From Deltaproteobacteria bacterium (GTDB taxonomy: Bacteria; Desulfobacterota; Binatia; DP-6): 10,196 nt of DNA. Position 1 is the first letter of the stretch; the number at the start of each line of letters is the position of its first letter. A model generated the notes under the pieces. The model did no database searches. It was not told the origin of the DNA and was given only the letters and a program-made list of their open reading frames with translations. Location of the stretch: the NCBI GenBank assembly GCA_005879205.1, contig VBLD01000094.1:1-10196 (forward strand). The letters are read 5' to 3'. A program made the translations under genes and the position numbers. Below are positions 1 through 6,948 of the stretch, piece after piece.

Positions 1-491
1 CCCTCCCGCCCATAACTGCGGCCGACGTGCTCGCGGTCGACGGCTCGTTCAAGGCGCCGTCGCTGCGCAACGTCGAGCTGACCGGCCCCTACATGCACAA
101 CGGCGGCATGCTCACTCTCGACCAGGTAGTGGAGTTCTACACCCGGGGCGGCGACTTCCACGAGGCCAACGCCGCCAACCTCGACGCCAAGATCGCCGGC
201 GTGGGCCGCCTCGTCGGATCGCCGACTCGCAAGGCGAACCTCGTTGCCTTCCTGAAGACCCTCACCGACGACCGGGTGCGCTTCGAGAGCGCGCCCTTCG
301 ATCACCCGCAGCTCTTCATCCCGAACGGCCACCCCGGCGACGCTGCGGCCGTCACCAACGACGGGACGGGCAAGGCCACCGACACCCTGGTGGAAGTCCC
401 CGCGTCGGGCGCCGCCGGCTCCTGCGTCGGCGTCGACGGGACGGCGCACTTCGCCTGCCCCGTGTGCGGCGACAACAAGGTGAACCAGGCT
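1..491 (+). CDS. Di-heme cytochrome c peroxidase/MauG-like protein, C-terminal part of its heme domain (5' partial, frame lost near 491)
   Basis: The reading frame (codons from base 3) is already open at the left edge, so the N-terminus and the CXXCH heme motifs lie outside the window. What is visible is the end of a bacterial di-heme peroxidase/MauG-type domain: FKAPSLRNVELTGPYMHNGG at bases 48-107, followed by TLDQVVEFYTRGGDF, the usual conserved end of the second heme domain. Then come QLFIPNGHPGD and a stretch rich in Gly and Ala. From base 462 the protein enters a Cys-rich repeat (VCGDNKVNQA), and there the frame is lost. The same frame stays open to 1532, but beyond 491 it is Arg/Pro-rich shadow translation. 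Family knowledge: these proteins are periplasmic or exported and handle peroxide or oxidative chemistry. I infer one original gene spanning 1-1806. Confident in the family, not in the substrate. Confidence 0.75.
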
Positions 492-753
492 CTGTCCCGG
501 GGCCTGCCAGGCGAACTGCACCTGCCCGCCCCCGCCGCCTCCGCCGCCCGTCTGCGGCGACAACCAGGTGAACCAGGCGAGCGAGCAGTGCGACGGCACG
601 GCCGATGCCGCTTGCCCCGGCCGCTGCCAGCCCGACTGCACCTGCGCCCCGGCGCCGGTCTGCGGCGACAACGTCGTGAACCAGGCGAGCGAGCAGTGCG
701 ACGGCACCGACAGCGTCCTCTGCCCGGGCGCGTGCCACGCCGACTGCACCTGC
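462..753 (+). repeat. Three myxobacterial-type disulfide repeats, the first one 32 nt short
   Basis: Three tandem Cys-rich units encode VCGDNxVNQASEQCDGT...CPGxCxxxCTC. Units 2 (550-645) and 3 (658-753) are each 96 nt; unit 1 (462-525) is 64 nt. Unit 1 goes straight from GDNKVNQ(A) to CPGACQANCTC, so it lacks the part encoding SEQCDGT and the next residues. The missing 32 nt is not a multiple of three and moves the frame. Proline-rich spacers separate the units. The pattern matches the myxococcus cysteine-rich repeat family as I know it; such repeats are thought to form disulfide-bonded spacers in exported proteins. Confidence 0.8.
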
Positions 754-1806
754 CCACCCCCGTTGGCGGTCGTGGGCACGGTCGAGGCCGACGCGCTCGT
801 GAACGCCGCGGCTCCGACGACCAAGTACGGGACCAAGACCATCCTCGAGGTCGATGCCAGCCCGGTGAAGCACACGTTCGTCCGCCTCCGCGTGAGCGGC
901 GTCGGCGCACGCCAGGTCACGTCTGCCCTGCTGCGGCTCAAGGTCTCGACGGCCGCGAACTCCCAGAGCGTGGCGGGCGGACGCATCCACTCGATCACGA
1001 ATTGCAGCTGGAACGAGCTGACCATCACCGCGAAGACGCAGCCGGCGATCGACGGGCCGGTGCTCTCCACGGTGGGCTCCGTCCTGCTCGGCCAGCCGGT
1101 CGACTTCGACGTCACCAGTGCCATCCACGGCGACGGCGTGTACTGCTTCGCGATCGAGAGCTCCTCGGCCGACGGCGTGCGCTACAACTCCCGCGAGGCG
1201 GCGACCGGCAAGCCCGAGGTCGTCCTCGCCGTCGGCGGGTCGGCGCCGGCCACTACGACCACCACGACACCCCCGGCACCGACCACCACCACCACCCTGC
1301 CGCCGGCCGCGACGGCGGCCGGCGCGGTCGTGGCCGACGCCTCCGTCGCCAACGACCTCCCGACGACCAACTTCGGGAGCAACGCGCTGCTGGCGGTGGA
1401 CGCGGGCTTCGCGACGAAGCCCGGCGGCTTGGAGCGCACCTTCCTCCGCGTCAGCGTGACCGGCGTCGGCACGAGCCACGTCTCGGGCGCCCATCTGAAG
1501 CTCCAGGTGGCGACCGTGACCAACGCCGGTAGCGTCTCTGGCGGCAGCATCCACGCGATCACCAGCTGCACGTGGAGCGAGTCGACGGTCAACTGGAACA
1601 CGCAGCCGGCGATCGACGGGCCCGCCCTGGCCACGCTGGGCGCGGTGACGGCGGGTCAGGTCGTCGACTTCGACGTCACCTCGGCCATCCCGGGCGACGG
1701 CACGTACTGCTTCGCGATCGACACGGCCTCCACCGACGGCGTGGACTACAACTCCCGCGAGGGGGCCGGGCAGCATCCCGCCCTGGCGATTCAAGTCACG
1801 CCGTAG
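568..1806 (+). CDS. Secreted DNRLRE-domain protein: disulfide repeats plus two DNRLRE modules (downstream half of the frameshifted gene)
   Basis: The frame is meaningful from base 493; 568 is only the first GTG in it and is probably not a natural start. It codes two complete Cys-rich repeats, then two DNRLRE-type beta domains (about 766-1240 and 1312-1803) joined by a Thr/Pro linker (TTTTTTPPAPTTTTTLPP). The two domains are clear duplicates: both contain TQPAIDGP, VDFDVTSAI, GDG-x-YCFAI and DGV-x-YNSRE. Each has a conserved Cys pair (ITNCSW or ITSCTW with YCFAI) that probably forms a disulfide. DNRLRE domains (CBM96-like) are extracellular modules found in surface proteins, some of them carbohydrate-binding. 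There is no signal peptide of its own, in line with this being the C-terminal part of the gene starting left of the window. A 16-bp hairpin follows 24 nt after the stop. Confidence 0.75.
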   Translation: MNQASEQCDGTADAACPGRCQPDCTCAPAPVCGDNVVNQASEQCDGTDSVLCPGACHADCTCPPPLAVVGTVEADALVNAAAPTTKYGTKTILEVDASPVKHTFVRLRVSGVGARQVTSALLRLKVSTAANSQSVAGGRIHSITNCSWNELTITAKTQPAIDGPVLSTVGSVLLGQPVDFDVTSAIHGDGVYCFAIESSSADGVRYNSREAATGKPEVVLAVGGSAPATTTTTTPPAPTTTTTLPPAATAAGAVVADASVANDLPTTNFGSNALLAVDAGFATKPGGLERTFLRVSVTGVGTSHVSGAHLKLQVATVTNAGSVSGGSIHAITSCTWSESTVNWNTQPAIDGPALATLGAVTAGQVVDFDVTSAIPGDGTYCFAIDTASTDGVDYNSREGAGQHPALAIQVTP

Positions 1807-1830
1807 GCCTTCAATCCAGATCGGCGAGTC

Positions 1831-1868
1831 GACGGAGGGACGACACTCTCGGGTGTCGTCCCTCCGTC
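1831..1868 (+). terminator. Strong stem-loop after the DNRLRE gene
   Basis: A perfect 16-bp stem (1831-1846 with 1853-1868, arm GACGGAGGGACGACAC) has a 6-nt loop TCTCGG and starts 24 nt after the TAG stop. No T-run follows (the next bases are ACGTTGAATG), so it is not a classical intrinsic terminator. It may end or stabilise the upstream transcript. Confidence 0.6.
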
Positions 1869-2126
1869 ACGTTGAATGCAGAAGGCCGCTCATACGCGTT
1901 ATCCCCAATTGGATGCGGAACAACCCCAAGGGTAATGAGGGTGATCACGTCCGCACAGTTCGCTGCAGGCAATGAACGATAGAAATCACGCATCCGTGCG
2001 CTTTTGCGCATCGATTCCGGACGCCGGACGTGAATGCAAGGTTCGCAGCCGACGCGTGGACGGGTTTTTCGCGGAATCTGAAGGGATTCGCCGGAGCAGA
2101 ATTTGCTATCGGCTTTGCGGTCCGCA
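1869..2126 (+). promoter_or_regulatory. Gene-free leader upstream of the second heme/DNRLRE gene
   Basis: This stretch is visibly less GC-rich than the flanking genes and has no convincing coding frame. It probably holds the promoter of the gene at 2139. It has small hairpins: TGCGC-TTTT-GCGCA at 1997-2010, TCCGG-ACG-CCGGA at 2016-2028, and TGCGG-T-CCGCA just before the ribosome binding site. I found no good -35/-10 pair, no sigma-54 site, and no riboswitch whose core motifs I could match. Confidence 0.4.
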
Positions 2127-2135
2127 GAGAGGAGA
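2127..2135 (+). promoter_or_regulatory. Shine-Dalgarno site fixing the start at 2139
   Basis: GAGAGGAGA lies 3 nt before the ATG at 2139 (the AGGAG core is 4 nt away). It favours this ATG over an in-frame TTG at 2103, which has no such site, and it gives a clean signal peptide. Confidence 0.75.
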
Positions 2136-2138
2136 CAC

Positions 2139-3758
2139 ATGAGCAGTCGCACCCTTTCACAAGCAGCAGGCCGGCCGTCGCACGGTCGCGCTCGGTCGCA
2201 TCACTCGACGTCGGCGGGTCTTCGTCTGCTCCTGGCGCTCGCGCTCGGCGCGGGTGCCGCTGCGGTGGTGACCGGAACGGCCCGGGCGGACGTCCTGGAC
2301 CTCGCCCCGGTCGCCGACACGTCCGTCGCGTCGGGCACGGAGGCGGGCTGGGATCACGGCGCGGCGGACCAGCTCGAGGTGGAGCAGTCCCCGGTACGCA
2401 TCGCATACCTCAAGTTCGACCTGTCCGCGGTGCGGGTGCCCGTCGTGCGGGCGACCCTGACGTTCTTCTGCACCGATGGCTCGCCCGACGGCGGCTCGAT
2501 CTATCCGGTGTCGGATTCGAGCTGGGTCGAGGGGAATCGAACGGGCAAGAGCAGCACGAGCGCGGCTGGCCCGGGCCTCAAGTGGACGGACCTCGACACC
2601 AATGGCGACGGAAAGCTCGACGCGCACGACACCTCGCCCTTCGTGCCGAACTTCACGCGGTCGCTGGCGGCGCTCGGGAGCGTGACCCTGGGCCAGCCCG
2701 TCAGCGTCGATCTGACGGCCGCCCTGCAGGGCGGCGCCAGGATCTATTCGCTGGCCATCAAGAGCGGCAGCACGAACCACGCGAGCTACGTGTCGCGCGA
2801 GGGTGCGGATCCCACCCAGCGTCCACGGCTGCATCTCGAGATCGGCGCCCAGTCGAGCACCACCACGACGACGATCACGGTACCCGAGCCCACCACGACG
2901 TCGACCACCGTACCCGCGACCACGACGACCACGTTGCCCGGACCTTCCCTCACCACGACGAAGCCGGCGGGGACGCTGCACGTCCTCGCCGGGCGAACCG
3001 GCGCCTGCCGCCTCGTGGCCGCGGTCACGGGATGGAGCGGGCCGGGCGGGGTGGTACGGTGCACCGACGGCGATTCGTGCGATGGCGACGCGGCGGCCGA
3101 CGGCAGTTGCATGGCGGCGGTGACGCTCTGCCTCGAGGGCAGCGCCGCGTCCGCCTGCGGACCCGACGTGCTGGCCGTGTTGAAGCTGTCGTCCGACCCG
3201 CGCCTCCAGGCGCTCTCCGACGCGTTCGAGGACATGAAGGCGCACATGCCGGCTGGAGCTTCGGAGGTGTGCATGCCGGTCGTGAGCCTTCCGGTCGCCA
3301 AGGGCCGCCTGCCGCTCAAGCTCCAGCGACTGGGCAAGGGCCCCCGCAAGACCCTGGCCCTCGTATGCCGCCCGCCGCGGCGCACGCACCTGCCTCGTCC
3401 CACGGGCGGCGGGACGACGTACGCCACCATCCAGAAGAAGATCTTCGACAGCACCTGCGCCACGCCTACCTGCCACGGCTCGGCGGCGGCGTCGGGCGGT
3501 CTCAACCTGGCGGCCGGTTCATCCTACGGCAATCTGGTCAGCGTGCCCGCCGAGAACCCCGCGGCGCAAGCCTCCGGCGCGCTGCGCGTCGTCCCCGGCA
3601 ACCCCGACGCGAGCTTCCTCTTCGAGAAGCTCCTGGGCAACATCAAGCCCACCGAAGGAGTAAAGATGCCGCTCGTCGGCCGGCCGCTCTCGGCCGCGGA
3701 GCTCGACCTGATCCGCCGCTGGATCGCGGCGGGCGCGCCGGAGACGGCACCCTTCTAG
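2139..3758 (+). CDS. Secreted DNRLRE protein with Thr linker, Cys-rich region and C-terminal cytochrome c-like domain
   Basis: 539 aa. Residues 1-50 form a signal peptide with a long basic n-region and a Leu/Ala core, cleaved after TARA (AxA site). Residues 51-240 are a DNRLRE-type domain. It holds a calcium-loop-like stretch, DLDTNGDGKLDAHD, at 151-164. Residues 241-275 are a Thr/Pro linker. About 280-420 is a region with spaced Cys (RCTDGDSCDGD, GSCMAAVTLC) that I cannot assign. About 428-539 resembles the planctomycete/myxobacterial cytochrome-like modules of IQxxF...C...CHG type. Here the motif is C440-ATPT-C445-H446, i.e. CX4CH, and a KMPLVGRPLS segment offers a possible distal Met. Heme attachment is therefore likely but not certain. 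The module order is reversed relative to the upstream gene. The stop is 10 nt before the next cytochrome gene, suggesting co-transcription. Probable location: periplasm or outer surface. Role inferred as electron transfer or redox; substrate unknown. Confidence 0.8.
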   Translation: MSSRTLSQAAGRPSHGRARSHHSTSAGLRLLLALALGAGAAAVVTGTARADVLDLAPVADTSVASGTEAGWDHGAADQLEVEQSPVRIAYLKFDLSAVRVPVVRATLTFFCTDGSPDGGSIYPVSDSSWVEGNRTGKSSTSAAGPGLKWTDLDTNGDGKLDAHDTSPFVPNFTRSLAALGSVTLGQPVSVDLTAALQGGARIYSLAIKSGSTNHASYVSREGADPTQRPRLHLEIGAQSSTTTTTITVPEPTTTSTTVPATTTTTLPGPSLTTTKPAGTLHVLAGRTGACRLVAAVTGWSGPGGVVRCTDGDSCDGDAAADGSCMAAVTLCLEGSAASACGPDVLAVLKLSSDPRLQALSDAFEDMKAHMPAGASEVCMPVVSLPVAKGRLPLKLQRLGKGPRKTLALVCRPPRRTHLPRPTGGGTTYATIQKKIFDSTCATPTCHGSAAASGGLNLAAGSSYGNLVSVPAENPAAQASGALRVVPGNPDASFLFEKLLGNIKPTEGVKMPLVGRPLSAAELDLIRRWIAAGAPETAPF

Positions 3759-3768
3759 CGCGGAGACG

Positions 3769-4674
3769 ATGATGCGCCCGAACGTCGCTCGCACGCTCAG
3801 GAACCTCCGCACGATCGGCCGTCCGGCGTTGCGTACTCGCGGTGTCCCGGAGCCGTGGACGGCGCGCCGGGTGGTGGGATGGGCCGCCGTGCTCATCGCG
3901 CTCGCCGAGGGCGCCTGGCTTCTCTATCCGTCGGCGCGCGCGGTCGTGCTCTCGCTCGAGGAGACGCCCGCGGTGCGCGGCTACCGGCTGGCGGCCGGGG
4001 CGGGCTGCTTCTCCTGTCACGGACCCGGCGGTAACGGCGGCACGAAGAATCCCGGCAGCGAGGAGGGGGAGGTGCCTGCCTTCGGGGAACAGACCCAGAT
4101 GATGTACGTGAAGGCGGAGGAAGATCTCCGCGAATACGTCCTGGACGGGGCGCCGCATCGCAAGCGGGAGGACGCCGACTACCGGGCGAAGGTCGAATCC
4201 GCCGCGCTCCGCATGCCCGCGTACCGCAACTTCCTGAGCTCGTCCCAGGTCGATGACCTGGTCGCCTACCTGCGCGCGACCTCCGGGCAGATCCTTCCCG
4301 ACGAGACACTTGCGGCGCGCGGTGCCGAGCGCGCCGCCGAGCTCGGCTGCTTTGCGTGCCACGGGCCGCTCGGCGCGGGCGGCGTGCCCAACCCCGGATC
4401 GTTCAAGGGCTACATCCCCGGCTTCTGGGGCTCCGACTTCGACGAGCTGGTGCGCGACGACGGCGAGCTGCGGCAGTGGATCGCCGAGGGTGGCATCCCG
4501 CGCATCTCCGAGCATCCGATCGGCCGCATCTTCGTCCGCCGGCAGGTGATCAAGATGCCCGCCTTCGGCCACGGCCACCTCCAGTCGCCGGAGGACATCG
4601 ACGCGCTGATGGCGTACGTCCGCTGGATCCGGGCCGGCAGCTGGCGAGGTCTCGCCCGCATGGCCGCGCGCTGA
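3769..4674 (+). CDS. Membrane-anchored di-heme cytochrome c
   Basis: 301 aa. A basic N-terminus and one hydrophobic helix at about residues 35-53, without an obvious cleavage site, suggest an N-in anchor with the rest in the periplasm. Two cytochrome c domains follow: heme motif C80-FS-C83-H84 with likely distal Met149 (LRMPAY), and C194-FA-C197-H198 with likely distal Met263 (IKMPAF). Each domain has GCFxCHGPxGxGG and a following NPGS, so they look like an internal duplication. The start is an ATGATG with GGAG a few bases upstream; either Met could initiate. It follows the preceding gene by 10 nt, so one operon is likely. Inferred job: electron transfer between a membrane donor and the periplasmic heme/DNRLRE proteins. 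No catalytic domain is visible. Confidence 0.85.
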   Translation: MMRPNVARTLRNLRTIGRPALRTRGVPEPWTARRVVGWAAVLIALAEGAWLLYPSARAVVLSLEETPAVRGYRLAAGAGCFSCHGPGGNGGTKNPGSEEGEVPAFGEQTQMMYVKAEEDLREYVLDGAPHRKREDADYRAKVESAALRMPAYRNFLSSSQVDDLVAYLRATSGQILPDETLAARGAERAAELGCFACHGPLGAGGVPNPGSFKGYIPGFWGSDFDELVRDDGELRQWIAEGGIPRISEHPIGRIFVRRQVIKMPAFGHGHLQSPEDIDALMAYVRWIRAGSWRGLARMAAR

Positions 4675-4743
4675 TCGTCTGCTCTCGGGCGCCACGTTGT
4701 CCCGGCCCGCCTGCGGGAATAAGGTGCCGCGGGCCGTTTCACC

Positions 4744-5970
4744 GTGCGCTTCGTCGAGCACGAGAAGCTCAACACCTGCGTACACTGCGGGCTCTGCCTC
4801 GCCGCGTGCCCGACGTATCTCGAGCTGGGCACCGAGACCGACTCCCCCCGCGGGCGCATCCATCTCCTGCGCGCGCTCGAGGACGGTGCGCTCCAGCCGA
4901 CGCCGGCGGTCGTCCGGCACCTCGATCTCTGCCTCGGCTGCCGCGCCTGCGAGCCGGCCTGCCCCTCGGGTGTGCCCTACGGCTCGCTGATCGAGGCGGC
5001 GCGCCCGTTCGTCGAGCGGCATCGGCCGTGGGTCCGCCGTCTCGCCCGGCGTGCGCTGGCCGCGGTGCTCACCACGCGCGCCATCCGGATGGTCGCCGTC
5101 GGCCCGCTGCGACTGGTCGGCGGCCGGCAGGTGGTCGGCCGCCTCGCGGCGCGCCTCTCGAGCCGCTGGCTCGCGCTCGCGGCAGCCGTCCCACGGGAGC
5201 CGAACGGCTCGCCTCTGCCGGCAACGATCGACCCGCCCGGCCCCCCGCGCGCAACCGCGGCGCTGGTCACCGGCTGCGTCGCGGAGAGCCTCTTCTCCGC
5301 CACGAACCGGGCGACCGCCGGGCTCCTCGTGCGCGCCGGCGTGCGGGTGCTCGTGCCGCCACGACAGGGTTGCTGCGGCGCGCTCGCGCTGCACCTCGGC
5401 GCCGCCGAGCGGGCGCGTGCGCTGGCCCGGAAGGCGGCCTACGCGCTGGCCGCGACGGGCGCCGACTGGGTGGTGTCGAACGCGGCGGGCTGCGGCGCCG
5501 TGCTCCGCGACTACGGCCACCTCCTGCCCGACGACCCCCACGCGGTGGGCGTTGCCCGCCGCGCGCGCGACGCGCTCGAGCTGCTCGCCGAGCTCGGCCT
5601 GCCGCCCGCGGAGCGGCCGCTCGAGGCGCGCGTCGCGGTCCACGATCCCTGCCACCTGGCGCACGCCCAGGGGGTGCGTTCGGCCCCGCGTGACCTCCTG
5701 GCCGCCATCCCGGGCATCCGCCTCGTCGAGCTCGAGGAGCACGACACCTGCTGCGGGAGCGCCGGTACCTACAACCTCACCGAGCCCGCCATGGCCGACC
5801 GCCTCCTGGCGCGAAAGATCGAGCGCATCGCCGCCAGCGGCGCCGACGTCGTCGCCGCCGCCAACCCCGGCTGCCTCCTCCAGATCCGCGCCGGCCTGAT
5901 CGCCCGCCGCCTCCAAGTCGCCGTCGAGCACCCCATAGACCTGCTCGCCAGAGCCCACCGCGTGGCCTGA
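4744..5970 (+). CDS. glcF: GlcF-type iron-sulfur protein (glycolate oxidase iron-sulfur subunit family)
   Basis: 408 aa. An in-frame TAA at 4720 leaves GTG 4744 as the only reasonable start; the ribosome binding site is weak. The N-terminus has two 4Fe-4S ferredoxin motifs: C12-C15-C18-C22 (CVHCGLCLAACPTY) and C63-C66-C69-C73 (CLGCRACEPACPSG), with the family signature TDSPRGRI between them. Two CCG domains follow: C178, C210-C211-G, C250; and C303, C336-C337-GSAGTYN, C377. That order is typical of GlcF and related Fe-S subunits, which pass electrons from a flavin subunit (GlcD/GlcE) to the membrane chain. No FAD-binding partner is in the window, so the true substrate (glycolate, lactate or another 2-hydroxy acid) cannot be fixed. 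An 8-bp inverted repeat (4703-4710/4729-4736) sits just before the start and may end transcription from the cytochrome gene. Confidence 0.82.
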   Translation: MRFVEHEKLNTCVHCGLCLAACPTYLELGTETDSPRGRIHLLRALEDGALQPTPAVVRHLDLCLGCRACEPACPSGVPYGSLIEAARPFVERHRPWVRRLARRALAAVLTTRAIRMVAVGPLRLVGGRQVVGRLAARLSSRWLALAAAVPREPNGSPLPATIDPPGPPRATAALVTGCVAESLFSATNRATAGLLVRAGVRVLVPPRQGCCGALALHLGAAERARALARKAAYALAATGADWVVSNAAGCGAVLRDYGHLLPDDPHAVGVARRARDALELLAELGLPPAERPLEARVAVHDPCHLAHAQGVRSAPRDLLAAIPGIRLVELEEHDTCCGSAGTYNLTEPAMADRLLARKIERIAASGADVVAAANPGCLLQIRAGLIARRLQVAVEHPIDLLARAHRVA

Positions 5971-5980
5971 CAACGAGCAG

Positions 5981-6075
5981 GCGCCGAGCGAGGCTTTGCC
6001 GAGCTCGGCGCGGGGTCCGGGGGCATCGGAAGCGCGCAGCGCCCGGAGGGCGCGAGCACTGGACGGGCCCCCGGA
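5981..6075. terminator. Two adjacent stem-loops at a convergent gene junction
   Basis: Between the GlcF-type gene (+, ends 5970) and the SDR gene (-, ends 6080) lie two inverted-repeat structures. The first has a 9-bp stem (5981-5989 with 6003-6011) and an inner GGC-TTT-GCC, separated by opposed GA/GA that could form tandem G-A pairs. The second is a 9-bp stem TCCGGGGGC/GCCCCCGGA (6016-6024 with 6067-6075) enclosing GCGCCC-GGA-GGGCGC (6039-6053). A bidirectional terminator is likely; a dispersed genomic repeat is possible. Confidence 0.5.
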
Positions 6076-6079
6076 TGAT

Positions 6080-6916
6080 TTAAACGACGAGGCCGCCGTT
6101 GGGCGACAGTACCTGCCCCGTGAAGTAGCTCGCGCCAGGCCCCGCCAGGAACAGCGCGGTCGCCGCGACCTCGCGTGCCTCGCCGAGCCGCCCGAGGACG
6201 GTCTGGAGAGCGATCAAGGCCGTCTGGGTGGCGCGTTGCTCGCCGAGGACGTCGAGCAGCGGCGTGTCGATGTAGCCGGGCGCGATCGCGTTCACGAGGA
6301 TCCCCTGGCAGCCGACCTCGCGGGCGAGCGCCTTCGTGAAGGCGATGATCCCGCCCTTCGCCGCCGAGTAGTGCACGGCGCCGGCGATGCCCGTCGTGCC
6401 GGCGATGCTCGCCATGTTGATGATGCGGCCGCCGCCGCCCGCCGCCATGAGCGGGAGAGCGGCGCGGGTGCAGAGGAAGGTGCCCGTGAGATGCACCGCG
6501 AGCATGCGCTGCCAGCGCTCGTCCGTGAGCCGGGCGGTCGCCTCGAGCGGCGTCGTCACCCGGCCGCCGGCCATGAGCTCTTCCACCTGCCGCGCCAGGC
6601 GCGCCTGGGTTTCGGGATCCGTGTCCGCGTGGCCGGCGTTGTTGACCAGGATGTCGAGCCGGCCGCCGGTGGCCGCGGCGAGCTGCTCGAACCAGCGCTG
6701 TACGGTCGCCGCCTCGGCGACGTCGCCGACGAGCGGGCCGCAGGCGACGGTGGCGCCGAGCGTGCCGAGCTCGGCGTCCACCTCGGCGGCCGCCGCCGCA
6801 CGGAGGTCGCTCACCGCGACGCACGCCCCGGCGCGCGCCAAGGTGAGGGTGATCGCTCGGCCCAGGCCCGAGCCGGCGCCCGTGACGAAGGCGATCTTCC
6901 CGTGGAGCTCGGCCAT
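6080..6916 (-). CDS. Short-chain dehydrogenase/reductase (classical SDR, NAD-type)
   Basis: 278 aa from ATG 6916 (MAELHGKIAFVTG). An in-frame ATG at 6934 adds MLIGRA; I prefer 6916 because SDRs normally reach the TGxxxGxG motif within about 12 residues. Neither start has a clear ribosome binding site. Motifs: T12-GAGSGLG (cofactor), Asp37 after beta-2 (favours NAD over NADP), NNAG 92-95, Ser170, Tyr183-xxx-Lys187, and PG 213-214. The C-terminus ends in TGQVLSPNGGLVV, typical of the family. Two oddities: about 20 extra residues after NNAG (around 98-125), and His142 in VHLTG where the tetrad Asn usually sits, a substitution also known in active SDRs. Probably a cytosolic oxidoreductase of hydroxyacyl or alcohol substrates; the substrate cannot be read from sequence. 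Confidence 0.85.
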   Translation of the reverse strand: MAELHGKIAFVTGAGSGLGRAITLTLARAGACVAVSDLRAAAAAEVDAELGTLGATVACGPLVGDVAEAATVQRWFEQLAAATGGRLDILVNNAGHADTDPETQARLARQVEELMAGGRVTTPLEATARLTDERWQRMLAVHLTGTFLCTRAALPLMAAGGGGRIINMASIAGTTGIAGAVHYSAAKGGIIAFTKALAREVGCQGILVNAIAPGYIDTPLLDVLGEQRATQTALIALQTVLGRLGEAREVAATALFLAGPGASYFTGQVLSPNGGLVV

Positions 6917-6948
6917 CGCCCGGCCGATTAGCATGCTGGCCGCGCGCC

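Noticed and set aside
1246..1311. Short ACC/ACG-rich repeats here and at 2857-2965, a possible CRISPR or microsatellite
   Set aside because: They are in-frame Thr/Pro codons of protein linkers, with no spacer structure.
568..1806. Treating the GTG at 568 as a genuine independent gene start
   Set aside because: There is no ribosome binding site, the start falls in the middle of a Cys-rich repeat and there is no signal peptide; the frame is meaningful back to 493, so it is better explained by a frameshift.
1869..2126. Possible riboswitch (c-di-GMP type) in the leader
   Set aside because: I could not find the conserved core motifs of any riboswitch class I know; only small local hairpins are seen.
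1811..2152. 113-aa open frame on the - strand in the leader region
   Set aside because: Its translation has no recognisable motif, it would run through the hairpin at 1831-1868 and over the ribosome binding site at 2127, and the region reads as regulatory.
3643..5973. 776-aa open frame on the - strand opposite the cytochrome and GlcF-type genes
   Set aside because: Arg/Gly/Ala-rich shadow translation produced by high GC at third codon positions; the opposite strand carries clear motif-bearing genes.
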